DNA of 64,000 nt from Haloferula sp. BvORR071 (GTDB lineage Bacteria; Verrucomicrobiota; Verrucomicrobiia; Verrucomicrobiales; Akkermansiaceae). The translations under genes were made by a program, and so were the position numbers. Positions within the stretch are counted from its first letter, which is position 1. Each line of letters starts with the position of its first letter. Below the pieces are notes generated by a model. That model worked only from the letters and a program-made list of their open reading frames with translations, did not search any database and was not told the DNA's origin. This document shows, in pieces, positions 8,534-16,548 of the stretch. Location of the stretch: assembly GCF_000739615.1 (NCBI RefSeq), contig NZ_BATP01000060.1, positions 124,001 to 188,000 on the forward strand. The letters run 5' to 3'.

Positions 8534-9490
8534 TTAGGCCCACCGGGAGACGGCGGCCTGCAGCGCCGGGGAGAAGAGCGGGCGCTCCTGCAGGGCGGTG
8601 GCGCGATCGGGGATGCCGGCGCGACCGCCGAGTTTCATGGCGACGCGGGAGGCTGCCCAAGCGCCGAACTCCATGCGCAGGGCGAGGGGCCAGCCTTCTA
8701 ACAGGCCGACGCCGTAGCCGCCGTGGTAGGCGTCGCCGCAGCCATTCGTATCGAGAGCGGGGACGAGGAAGGCGGGTTGATGGTGGATGCCATCGGGGGT
8801 GGTTGCCCAACTGCCGTTGGCACCATCGGTGACGATCATTTGACCGCTGCCGAGACTTGTTAGGCCGGCGAGGATCTCTTCTGGGCTGTCCTTGCCGGTG
8901 GCGGCACGGGCGGTGTGGAGGGGCAGGATGACCTCGGTGGCGAGGGAGATGCACTTCAGGAGGAAGTCCTGATCGCCGTGCTCCAGATCCACGATGCTGC
9001 GGCAAGGAGTGCCATGGGCGGCTTCGAGGATCATCAGGGTCGCGGCGGAGTCGTAGCCATCGACGATGACCAGCTTGGCCTTGACGATGGCGTCGCGGGG
9101 GATGTCTTGCGGCTGCAACCAGCCGTAATTCTTCAGGCTGTAGCAGACGGTCCGCTCCCCGCTGGCACGGTCAATCTGCACCACGGAGACCCCGGCGCGT
9201 TGCTCGGGTGAATCGATCAGGAACTCATCCGAGACCCCGGCTTCCTTGAACTGGGCGCGGGACAGGGTGCTGATCGCGTCATGGCCCAAGCGCGCGATGA
9301 AAGCCGTGCGGTGCCCGAAGGCAGCAGTCATGCAGCAAGCCGAGGAAGCGGGGCCGCCGCCTTGGATCTCCAGTTCATCGGTGGCGTATTTGCCACCGGG
9401 TACCACGCCCTCCGGAAGGCGGGTGAGGATGTCCACCACGTTGATTCCCGCGGCGATGACTTCGGCTTGGGTTTCCTGCATCTCAGGCAT
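8534..9490 (-). CDS. PfkB-family carbohydrate kinase
   Basis: 318 residues from the ATG at 9490. That start overlaps the stop of the upstream sialidase-like gene as TGATG, which suggests translational coupling; an ATG at 9514 in the same frame is possible but less likely. The ribokinase-like fold is shown by the N-terminal GGxxxxAA-type segment (GGGPASSACCMTAAFG, about 44-59) and by the PfkB signature DTNGCGDAYHGG (247-258), whose D253 would be the catalytic base. It probably phosphorylates a sugar or sugar-derived ligand released by the neighbouring exoenzyme; the true substrate could also be a nucleoside or ketodeoxy sugar. Confidence 0.85.
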   Translation of the reverse strand: MPEMQETQAEVIAAGINVVDILTRLPEGVVPGGKYATDELEIQGGGPASSACCMTAAFGHRTAFIARLGHDAISTLSRAQFKEAGVSDEFLIDSPEQRAGVSVVQIDRASGERTVCYSLKNYGWLQPQDIPRDAIVKAKLVIVDGYDSAATLMILEAAHGTPCRSIVDLEHGDQDFLLKCISLATEVILPLHTARAATGKDSPEEILAGLTSLGSGQMIVTDGANGSWATTPDGIHHQPAFLVPALDTNGCGDAYHGGYGVGLLEGWPLALRMEFGAWAASRVAMKLGGRAGIPDRATALQERPLFSPALQAAVSRWA

Positions 9491-11922
9491 CAATGAGCTG
9501 GCTCGCGGATCCACGCAAGATTGAAGCGATAGTGGAGCCTGCTGGAGAGCAGGTGGATGGTGCCATCCTCGGATTGGGTAGAGGCGAGGTAGCCGGCGTG
9601 CTCAGCATTATCGGGGGCCGCGGTGAAGTTCTTGGTCCAGGCACCGCCATCGAAATCGCCGCTGCCCGGAGTGACCAGCTTCCTAACAGGCCAAGTCTTG
9701 CCCTCGTCTTCCGAGATCGCGACGTAGAGGCCATAGCCGGTGAAGCTGCCGCCATTGGCCTTGGGGAAGTCCATGCCGCGCGAGCGCGGGAAGCGGCGAT
9801 CTGTATTGGTGAAGGAGGCGAGCAGTAGCGGTCCTTCCTTCAGTCGCATCAGCACCAGCCGTTGCCCTCCAGCGATCGGGGTGAAGGGGCTGGCTGAGTA
9901 GGCCCAGGTCTTGCCTCCATCCTCGGAGGTGCTCATTGGCATGTGCCCGTCGATGTTGTTGCCGCGGCCCATGGCGAGCAGGCGGCCGTCATTCAACTCG
10001 ACCACGCCGGCATGGATTCCAGCGATAATGCCGTGCCCGGGTTCATCGGGACGGAAGCCGGGCGGAGTTTGGTTGGCACCGGGGTCGCGCCAATTGGCAC
10101 CGCGGTCGCGACTGAGATGGAGCGCGGTGCCGCCCTCGGATCCCGGAACGGCGTCGCAGGCCTGGATAAGGGTTCCGTCGTGCGTGAGGCGGGTGCCGGA
10201 GATGACCTGGTTGCGGCCTTGGTAGGCGGGATCGATGGCGCGCGGCGCGGTCCAAGTCACGCCATTGTCGAAGCTGGTCCGCAGCAGCAGGGCGAGATTG
10301 TCCCAGCCCTTTGCCCCCGCGGGGGCCATGCCATTGAAGTGATAGAGAGTGCCGTGGCCATCGTGGAAGATGGAGGAGCCATGCATGTTCCGGCCCTCGG
10401 CCTTGAAGAACTCGCTGGATGGATCCCACTCCGCGGCTCCAGCACGGAGGCGGCTGGCGAGCACGGTGAGCTCTGGGCCCTTCTCATCGCGGGTGCTGTA
10501 CCAGATCGCGAAGAGATCACCATTCGGAAGCGAGGTGACCGAGGGCTGGTGATTGTGGGGATAGAAGGGCTCACCCGCGTCTTCCGGCGGGCGCACGAAA
10601 GGGATCGGGCCTTCGAAGTAGGGCACGCGATGATCCTTCTTCCACTCGGGAGCAGGCCCTTGGGAAACCTCGCGGGCCCAACGCGGCGGCTGAGCCTCTG
10701 GAATCGGAACAAGTGCGCTCACCTTGGTATCCGCATCCGCCACGCTGAACCTGCGGTAGCTGGTGGCGGAGAGGTCAGCCATGGCGATGTCGTCCTTGCG
10801 GGTGAGTTGGCGGAAGTTCTGCCAGCGGTGGAAGGTGAGGAAGTTCGCGTCGTGGTTATTGTGGGCACCGCCCTCGTCGTCCTCCCATGCGGTGCGGCAA
10901 AGGGCGATGAGATCTTCGCCGTCAAATTGCCAGTCCACATACTGGAAGCCGTGCTTCGCCACATCCGGGTGGCGGAGTAGAATGCAGCGGGTGTCCCAGC
11001 TGCGCAGATCGCGGCTGTGAACGAGGGCGAGGGTATTGCGGATGCTGGCGGGGCGGCCGGGCAATGCGGTCTCCACGATGCTGGCAAGAGACCAGTAGCC
11101 CCCTGCGGCATCGCGGCGGATGGTGAATTTTTTAGCTCCGCCGGGGAAGTCGATGAAGTCCTTCGCCGGATCGAAGCTGGCTTCCGTGCCATTCTGGTTG
11201 ATGCGGACGATAGCGGCTTTTTCGGGGAGCTGAGAGTTATCCACCCGCAGGATGTCCACGACCTTGCCCTCCGGATCGATCACGGCATTGCCCTCCAGCC
11301 ATGCCGCGAAGTCGCCGCCGAGCCATGCCGGATCGCGGGGCAGGGGATTGGTGAAGCTCCAGCTCTTCGGGTCTAAGAGGTCGGCATCCGCCGGCGCGCT
11401 CATCATGCGGGCACGATAACGCTCGCCCCACTTGGTGCCGCCCATGGCGTCCTCCACGGCTCGCCAGATGCGGCCTTGATACTCGACCACGGGCATGGGC
11501 GCGGTGTGCCATTCGCCTTCGGCGAGGACGACCGGGGCGCTCCAGTTCAAGCCATCGGGGGAACGGCGGATGACCACGCGGCCGTGGTGCTTGTCCATGC
11601 CCAGGGCATAGGCGGCACCGCGGTGGACGAAGAGACTCTGCCAGAAGAAGCCCTCGAAGTCGGTGATGTGCTGCCAGGTGGCCCCCTTGTCGGTCGAGCG
11701 GTAGAGGCGGCCTCTGGCGAGTTGATGTTCTCCGCTCGCGGGGCCGAAGAGATCGTGGCTGGCGAGGTAGCTGCCATCGGGCAGGACGCAGAGGGAAGGC
11801 GAGCCGATGTAGAGGCCGTCCTTGGCCGCGGAGTGGTGGACGATGGTTCCGGGCGGGGGCGGAGCAGCGCTTGCGAGCGCTGCGGAGAGAAGGAGGATGA
11901 TGGCTTGGAGAAAGCGGAGCAT
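9490..11922 (-). CDS. Secreted sialidase-like (BNR/Asp-box) two-propeller protein
   Basis: 810 residues. The start at 11922 gives a proper signal peptide (MLRFLQAIILLLSAALASA). Asp-box motifs S/TxDxGxxW recur: STDKGATW and SPDGLNW in the N-terminal half, then SFDNGVTW, SRDRGANW, SEDGGKTW and SEDEGKTW in the C-terminal half. The length and a Pro-rich joint in the middle (APEWKKDHRVPYFEGP) suggest two beta-propellers in one chain, each resembling exo-sialidases. Many verrucomicrobial members of this family act on other sugars, so sialic acid as substrate is not certain. It lies between a GntR regulator and a PfkB kinase on the same strand, a plausible uptake-and-use operon. Confidence 0.82.
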   Translation of the reverse strand: MLRFLQAIILLLSAALASAAPPPPGTIVHHSAAKDGLYIGSPSLCVLPDGSYLASHDLFGPASGEHQLARGRLYRSTDKGATWQHITDFEGFFWQSLFVHRGAAYALGMDKHHGRVVIRRSPDGLNWSAPVVLAEGEWHTAPMPVVEYQGRIWRAVEDAMGGTKWGERYRARMMSAPADADLLDPKSWSFTNPLPRDPAWLGGDFAAWLEGNAVIDPEGKVVDILRVDNSQLPEKAAIVRINQNGTEASFDPAKDFIDFPGGAKKFTIRRDAAGGYWSLASIVETALPGRPASIRNTLALVHSRDLRSWDTRCILLRHPDVAKHGFQYVDWQFDGEDLIALCRTAWEDDEGGAHNNHDANFLTFHRWQNFRQLTRKDDIAMADLSATSYRRFSVADADTKVSALVPIPEAQPPRWAREVSQGPAPEWKKDHRVPYFEGPIPFVRPPEDAGEPFYPHNHQPSVTSLPNGDLFAIWYSTRDEKGPELTVLASRLRAGAAEWDPSSEFFKAEGRNMHGSSIFHDGHGTLYHFNGMAPAGAKGWDNLALLLRTSFDNGVTWTAPRAIDPAYQGRNQVISGTRLTHDGTLIQACDAVPGSEGGTALHLSRDRGANWRDPGANQTPPGFRPDEPGHGIIAGIHAGVVELNDGRLLAMGRGNNIDGHMPMSTSEDGGKTWAYSASPFTPIAGGQRLVLMRLKEGPLLLASFTNTDRRFPRSRGMDFPKANGGSFTGYGLYVAISEDEGKTWPVRKLVTPGSGDFDGGAWTKNFTAAPDNAEHAGYLASTQSEDGTIHLLSSRLHYRFNLAWIREPAH

Positions 11923-11992
11923 GGGGCGTCCAGTGGTTGGGTTTGGACGCTGGGTGGTATAGGTGGCGTCCATCTGGCACCTAACTGTTCGG

Positions 11993-12021
11993 GCCGGCTC
12001 AAGCCAGTGCACCCAGTAGGC
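11993..12021. repeat. Solitary REP-like half element
   Basis: On the minus strand this reads ACTGGGTGC followed by a GGCT-TG-AGCC palindrome. The same flank-plus-palindrome layout (ACTGGGTGCG then CGACTTNAGTCG) forms both arms of the element at 24384-24502. It lies in the 141-bp gap between the GntR gene and the sialidase-like gene. Confidence 0.4.
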
Positions 12022-12063
12022 ATCCGGTGGAATATAGGCGCGGGGTTTCGCGTTTCTTTCTTA

Positions 12064-12792
12064 CTATACTGTCACGGAGTTCTCCAGGTGGTCCAAGGTG
12101 AGCTGGAGCGAGGTGCGGATGTGCAGGCGCATGGCCTCGGAGGCGGCGATGCCATCGTGCGCCTCCAAGGCGGCCAGGATGGTGGCGTGCTGCTCACAGG
12201 CCTTCGAGAGGCGCTTCTCCTCGTGGATGCCGCGGTCGGCGAAGAAGATGCGGGTCTGCACCTGGCTTTCCTCGACGGTGCGGGCCAGAGCGCCATTGCG
12301 CGCGGCGAGGAGGACGGTGCGGTGAAAGGCGAGGTCGGCATCGAGAAATTGGTCCAACTCTGCCGCTTCAAGACGATCGCGGCCGGATGTTTTGAACTCC
12401 TCGAAGACCCGGAGCATGGTGGCGTGCTGCTGCTGGAGCAATTCAAGGTGGCGGGCCGAGAGTCGCTCGGCGGCTTTCAAGGCGGCGAAGGTCTCGATGG
12501 CCTCGCGGACCTCGTAGAGTTCGGCCGCCGTGTTCTGGTTCATCGAGCGCACCACGGCACCGAGGCGCGGGACCAGTTCGACGAAGCCCTCGCTGGCGAG
12601 CTGGGTGACGGCCTCGCGGACCGGTGTGGTCGAGACCCCGAGTTCCGTGGCGAGCTGCTTGTAGTCGAGACGGGTGCCGGGCGGCAGGGTGCCATCGAGC
12701 AATCTCGAGCGGAGCGTGGCGTGAACTTGACGGGGAAGCGGCTGTTTCACTTTCCGCAGACTAGGAAGACGAGCCGTGGGGACAAGAAGCAT
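12064..12792 (-). CDS. GntR-family (FadR/FCD-type) transcriptional regulator
   Basis: 242 residues. The N-terminal winged helix-turn-helix (residues ~15-80) contains the GntR-typical run PPGTRLDYKQLATELGVSTTPVREA; the C-terminal all-helical FCD domain (about 90-230) contains the expected Asp and His metal ligands in DADLAFHRTVL, CEQHATIL and MRLHIRTS. FCD regulators sense organic acids or sugar acids. It is directly upstream of, and co-oriented with, the sialidase-like and PfkB genes (141-bp gap), so it probably controls them. The N-terminal 15 residues are uncertain; an internal start is possible. Confidence 0.88.
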   Translation of the reverse strand: MLLVPTARLPSLRKVKQPLPRQVHATLRSRLLDGTLPPGTRLDYKQLATELGVSTTPVREAVTQLASEGFVELVPRLGAVVRSMNQNTAAELYEVREAIETFAALKAAERLSARHLELLQQQHATMLRVFEEFKTSGRDRLEAAELDQFLDADLAFHRTVLLAARNGALARTVEESQVQTRIFFADRGIHEEKRLSKACEQHATILAALEAHDGIAASEAMRLHIRTSLQLTLDHLENSVTV

Positions 12793-12880
12793 CTGAAGAG
12801 CTCAATGACGATTCTCATGCGAAATTCCCGATGCAGGAAACGCAATGAAGGAACTACGCATGGTCAGGATTGAAGAACGC

Positions 12881-12909
12881 AAAAGACCCGCCCGGAATGC
12901 CGGGCGGGC
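12881..12909 (-). terminator. Intrinsic terminator of the GH2 operon
   Basis: A 9-bp stem, CCCGCCCGG (12887-12895) with CCGGGCGGG (12900-12908), and four A at 12881-12884 that read as TTTT on the minus strand. It lies 34 bp downstream of the stop of the GH2 gene. Confidence 0.8.
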
Positions 12910-12942
12910 CTTTGAGATGGATTGGGCGCTGTGGAGCTTGTG

Positions 12943-15225
12943 CTACTTCGCGATGGTCTCGTCCATGATCCCGGCGTCGATGTATTGGCCGCCTTCGGTC
13001 TGCTTGACTTGGATCGCCAGGACATTCTTGCCGGGCTTCAGGGCGGAGGCATCGAAGTCGACGAGGACGTAGCCCGGGGTGTGGCCGCCCAGCTTGGCGA
13101 TCTCCGTGCCATTGAGGAAGACGGTGGCGTCTTCGTCGTGGAAGATCCGGAGCACCGGCTTGCCCTTGGGCGCAGCGGTGTCGAATTCCCGGCGGATCCA
13201 GATCGAGTTGGTATTCCACTCGGTGCCGATCTTGGTATTCGGGGTGTTGCGCGTGCCGAAGCCGCCCTTGCCTTCCTTCCAGGCCTTGTCGTCGAAGCTA
13301 ACAGCTTCCCAACCTGCACCCGGGGTCTCGGTGCTGTACTTCCACTCCTGCGCCTGCTGCTCCGAAGTGGCGGCGAGCGGGGCGTAGGTGGCGGCATCCG
13401 GGGTAGCGAGCAGCTTGTCGGACAGGGTCTTGAGCCAAGAGGCCGGAACCTTGTCGATGCGGTCGTAGGTGCGCAGGCCGTTGATCTCGCCTTCCACGTC
13501 GGTGGTCTGGGTGTAGACCCCGGCGGAGATGCCCTGGCGGCGCAGGCCGCAAAGAACGTCGATGGACTTGGAGTAACGCGCCTTCCACTCGTCGAGCGAC
13601 TGCGGCAAGCCACCGTAGCCCCAGTTGTCCTTGGAGTTGTCCCAGAGGTGATCCTTCACCGGCCAACCGTGACCGCCGAACTCGCCGACGACCTTGACGT
13701 AGTCGTCGAAGCGCTTGTCCGAAAGCGGGAAGGCCGGGTCAGGGTAGGCGTGCTCGTCGGCGACATCGCCGACCGGCCAGAAGTTGCCGCCGGAAGCGAT
13801 GTTGATCGGCCGGGTCTTGTCGTAGTCCACGGCCATCTTGCCGACTTCCATCGTGCGGTGCTGGCCCCAGGCTTCGTTGAAGGGCTGCCAGGAAACGATG
13901 CAGGGTTCGTCGCGCAGGTGGTCGACCATGCGCTTGTATTCGGTGACGAACTGCTCGTGGGCTTCCTTGGTCCACTCGCCTTCCTTCGGATTCGGAGCCA
14001 TGCGGGTCCATGGCGGGTTCGAGCCCTTCGGCTCGGTCTGCGGTCCGTAGCCCATGCTGACTTGGTCCTGCCACATCATCATGCCGACCTTGTCGCAGTG
14101 GTAGTAGTAGCGGCGCGGCTCGACCTTGATGTGCTTGCGGATCATGTTGAAGCCCGCAGCCTTCAAGAAATCGATGTCTGAGATCATCGCTTCTTCTGAG
14201 GGCGGGGTGAGCAGGCCATCCGGCCACCAGCCCTGGTCGAGCGGGCCCCAGTGGAAGATCGACTTGCCGTTCAGGGTGAAGCGCCAGTTGCCGTTCTTGT
14301 CCTTGGCTTTGCCCAATTCGCGCAGCGCGGTGTAGGAAGTGGCGCTGTCGATGACCTTGCCGCTGCCGTCCAACAATTCGACCTTGAGGTCGTAGAGGTT
14401 CGGAGCATCGGGCGACCAGAGCTGCGGGTCGCTGACCTTGATCGCGAGATTGCCCGTGCCTTCGGCGCTGCCGGCGGCCTGGCCCTTGAGGGTGGCGGTG
14501 ACCTTCAGCTTCTCGCCTTGGACCGCGGGGCCGCTGAGCTTCGCACGGACGAAGATGGTGCCGCTCTTGATGTCGCTTGCGAAGTCGAGGTCATCGATCG
14601 CGCGGGCGTTCACTTCCTCCATCCACACGCTCTGCCAGATGCCGGAGACGCGGGTGTACCAGATGCCTTCGGGATTGAGCTTCTGCTTGCCGAGGAGCTG
14701 GAAGCCGCTGGTGGCATCGAGCACCTTCACGCGTAGGGTGTTCTTGCCACCTTCGAGCGCCGCGGTGGCATCGAAGGAGAAGGGCGTGTGGGCGCCGGTG
14801 TGCTTGCCGAGTTCCTTGCCATTCAGCCAGACCGTGCAGTCGTAGTCGACGGCCTCGAAGTGGATGATGGTGCGCTTGCCTTCGTCCTTCTTGGTGGTGA
14901 AGCTGCGCTCATACCACAGCGCCTGACTCGGCTCGAGCTGCTTGCCGACGCCGGAGAGTGCGGACTCCGGGGAGAAGGGGACGAGGATCTCGCCCGCGAA
15001 GGCGCCCGGCTCGGAGGCCTCTTTCGGAGTGATGGCGTAATTCCAGAGGCCGTTCAGGCGGGTCCAGTTTTCACGCTGGAGCTGCGGGCGCGGGTATTCG
15101 TCCCAGGCATTGTCCGGGGTCACGTCCTTGGCCCACTGGGTCATGATCTTGTTGCCGGCGGGCTTCCATTCAGCATGGACCGTCGGCAGCGCGAGCAAGA
15201 GGGCGAGCAGAGGTGTCGTTTTCAT
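12943..15225 (-). CDS. Secreted glycoside hydrolase family 2 protein (beta-galactosidase/glucuronidase type)
   Basis: 760 residues with a signal peptide (MKTTPLLALLLALPTVHA). The domains are a sugar-binding jelly roll (about 45-205, with WLNGKELGKHTGAHTPF), an immunoglobulin-like domain (205-305) and a TIM barrel (about 310-620). The predicted acid/base is E451 in QPFNEAWGQ and the nucleophile E515 in KVVGEFGG. A further beta-sandwich of about 130 residues at the C-terminus (WIRREFDTAAP..., VFLNGTEIAKLGGHTPGYV) repeats the jelly-roll pattern. It follows the clan GH-A gene by 27 bp on the same strand, so the two are likely co-transcribed and degrade the same glycan. The exact glycan is not readable from sequence. 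Confidence 0.9.
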   Translation of the reverse strand: MKTTPLLALLLALPTVHAEWKPAGNKIMTQWAKDVTPDNAWDEYPRPQLQRENWTRLNGLWNYAITPKEASEPGAFAGEILVPFSPESALSGVGKQLEPSQALWYERSFTTKKDEGKRTIIHFEAVDYDCTVWLNGKELGKHTGAHTPFSFDATAALEGGKNTLRVKVLDATSGFQLLGKQKLNPEGIWYTRVSGIWQSVWMEEVNARAIDDLDFASDIKSGTIFVRAKLSGPAVQGEKLKVTATLKGQAAGSAEGTGNLAIKVSDPQLWSPDAPNLYDLKVELLDGSGKVIDSATSYTALRELGKAKDKNGNWRFTLNGKSIFHWGPLDQGWWPDGLLTPPSEEAMISDIDFLKAAGFNMIRKHIKVEPRRYYYHCDKVGMMMWQDQVSMGYGPQTEPKGSNPPWTRMAPNPKEGEWTKEAHEQFVTEYKRMVDHLRDEPCIVSWQPFNEAWGQHRTMEVGKMAVDYDKTRPINIASGGNFWPVGDVADEHAYPDPAFPLSDKRFDDYVKVVGEFGGHGWPVKDHLWDNSKDNWGYGGLPQSLDEWKARYSKSIDVLCGLRRQGISAGVYTQTTDVEGEINGLRTYDRIDKVPASWLKTLSDKLLATPDAATYAPLAATSEQQAQEWKYSTETPGAGWEAVSFDDKAWKEGKGGFGTRNTPNTKIGTEWNTNSIWIRREFDTAAPKGKPVLRIFHDEDATVFLNGTEIAKLGGHTPGYVLVDFDASALKPGKNVLAIQVKQTEGGQYIDAGIMDETIAK

Positions 15226-15252
15226 AAAGCTGTCGTATTTGTTAGAAGCGGC

Positions 15253-16368
15253 TCAGGGCTTGCCGGTGAGCTTCTTGTAGAGGGCGGTCTCTTCGGGATC
15301 GTAGGCCTTGCCGTCCTTGTGGAAGAGTTCGTGGAACCAGACCGGAGGCTCGGCCGTGTAGTCCACCTTCCAGGAATCCCATGGATACTGGGTCTGGGTC
15401 TTGCCGGCGACGAGGCCCCACTGGTAGGCCCAGACGCCCTTCTCCTTGAAGTAAGGGAGGATCTCCTGGAGCTTGCTGCCGGCGGGCCGGGCCATGTACT
15501 CGGTGCAGATGACCGGGCGCTTGTATTCGAAGAGCGGCTCGGTGGCGGCCTTGGTCTTTGCGAGGTCGCTGTAGGCGTGGAAGGTGATCACATCGGAGTG
15601 ATCGAGCTGGTAGGCGTTGAGCGCGTCGCGCTTGTCCTTGGTGGACCAATCGTTGGTCCACACGCCGACGGTGAGCGGCTGGGAAGGCCGGACTTCCTGG
15701 CCCCACTTGAAGACCTTCTTCACGAGGTCGAGGGAAAGTTCGGCCTTGTTCTCGGCCTCGACGGAGCCGTAGGCGCTCTTGTTCGGATTGCCGGGCTCGT
15801 TGTAGAGGTCCCAGACGATCACGCGCTTGTCGTCCTTGAAGCGGGTGAGCACGCCCTTGACGTAGGGTTCGAGAGCGGCGCGCTTCTTCTCATCTAGCAG
15901 GACTGCCTTGCCGGGGCTCTGGACCCAGCCGGAGTTGTGGACGTGTGGCTTTGGATCGCGTTGCTTGCCGAGCTGGGGATTCGGATCCCAGACGTCATCG
16001 AGGAGGACGAACATGATCCCGATCTTGTGCTTGTCGGCGATGGCCAGGAACTGGTCCATGCGCTTGAGCAGGCCCTCCGAATCTTGCTCCCAGAGAAGAT
16101 TGTGGAGGAACACGCGCATGGTGCTCATGCCCACGTCGGCGGCCCAGCCGAGTTCGCGGTCGATGGTGGCGGGGTCGAAGCTGTCTGCCTGCCACATCTC
16201 AAGTTGGTTGATCGCGGTGCTAGGCGCGAAGTTCGCACCGGCGCGCCAAGGCTGGGTCTTGCCCCAGGCTTGGGCCTGTTCCGGGGTCCACTGCTGCGCG
16301 CTGAGGAGACCGGGAAGGGCGAGGACTAGGAGGGGGAGGAGCCGTGCGGCCCGAAGAGTGGGTTTCAT
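15253..16368 (-). CDS. Secreted clan GH-A glycoside hydrolase (GH5-like)
   Basis: 371 residues with a signal peptide (MKPTLRAARLLPLLVLALPGLLSA). The barrel carries the clan GH-A pair: the acid/base E191 in WDLYNEPGN and the nucleophile E290 in VICTEYMARP, at the spacing expected for strands 4 and 7. VGMSTMRVFLHN and KIGIMFVLLDDVWD mark earlier strands. Relatives are annotated as cellulase-family or xylanase-like enzymes; the specificity is open. It is the first gene of a two-gene minus-strand operon with the GH2 enzyme and is divergent from the alpha-galactosidase-like gene. Confidence 0.85.
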   Translation of the reverse strand: MKPTLRAARLLPLLVLALPGLLSAQQWTPEQAQAWGKTQPWRAGANFAPSTAINQLEMWQADSFDPATIDRELGWAADVGMSTMRVFLHNLLWEQDSEGLLKRMDQFLAIADKHKIGIMFVLLDDVWDPNPQLGKQRDPKPHVHNSGWVQSPGKAVLLDEKKRAALEPYVKGVLTRFKDDKRVIVWDLYNEPGNPNKSAYGSVEAENKAELSLDLVKKVFKWGQEVRPSQPLTVGVWTNDWSTKDKRDALNAYQLDHSDVITFHAYSDLAKTKAATEPLFEYKRPVICTEYMARPAGSKLQEILPYFKEKGVWAYQWGLVAGKTQTQYPWDSWKVDYTAEPPVWFHELFHKDGKAYDPEETALYKKLTGKP

Positions 16369-16490
16369 TTGGCAAACAGGTTTGAAATACCGTCGGTGTG
16401 AGCAAGGAGCTTAAGGCGCGGTGCGGCGGGGCGTCAAACTTGGGGTGCCGGGCTGACACAGGGGTCGCTGCCGCAGGGATTGGTTGTGCG

Positions 16491-16525
16491 TTAAAAGTCA
16501 AATATCGTGATTAAAAGTGGCATAT
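16491..16525 (+). promoter_or_regulatory. Tandem direct repeat TTAAAAGTnnnATAT
   Basis: TTAAAAGTCAAATAT at 16491 and TTAAAAGTGGCATAT at 16511 repeat with a 20-bp period, two helical turns. They are A/T-rich islands in G+C-rich DNA and end about 24 bp before the ATG at 16549, which suits a regulator site overlapping the promoter of the alpha-galactosidase-like gene. Confidence 0.4.
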
Positions 16526-16548
16526 TGTTGTGTAGGAGAGCCACGCGC

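Noticed and set aside
11476-12873. 465-residue open frame across the GntR and sialidase-like genes
   Set aside because: Antisense shadow; the minus-strand genes have strong family features.
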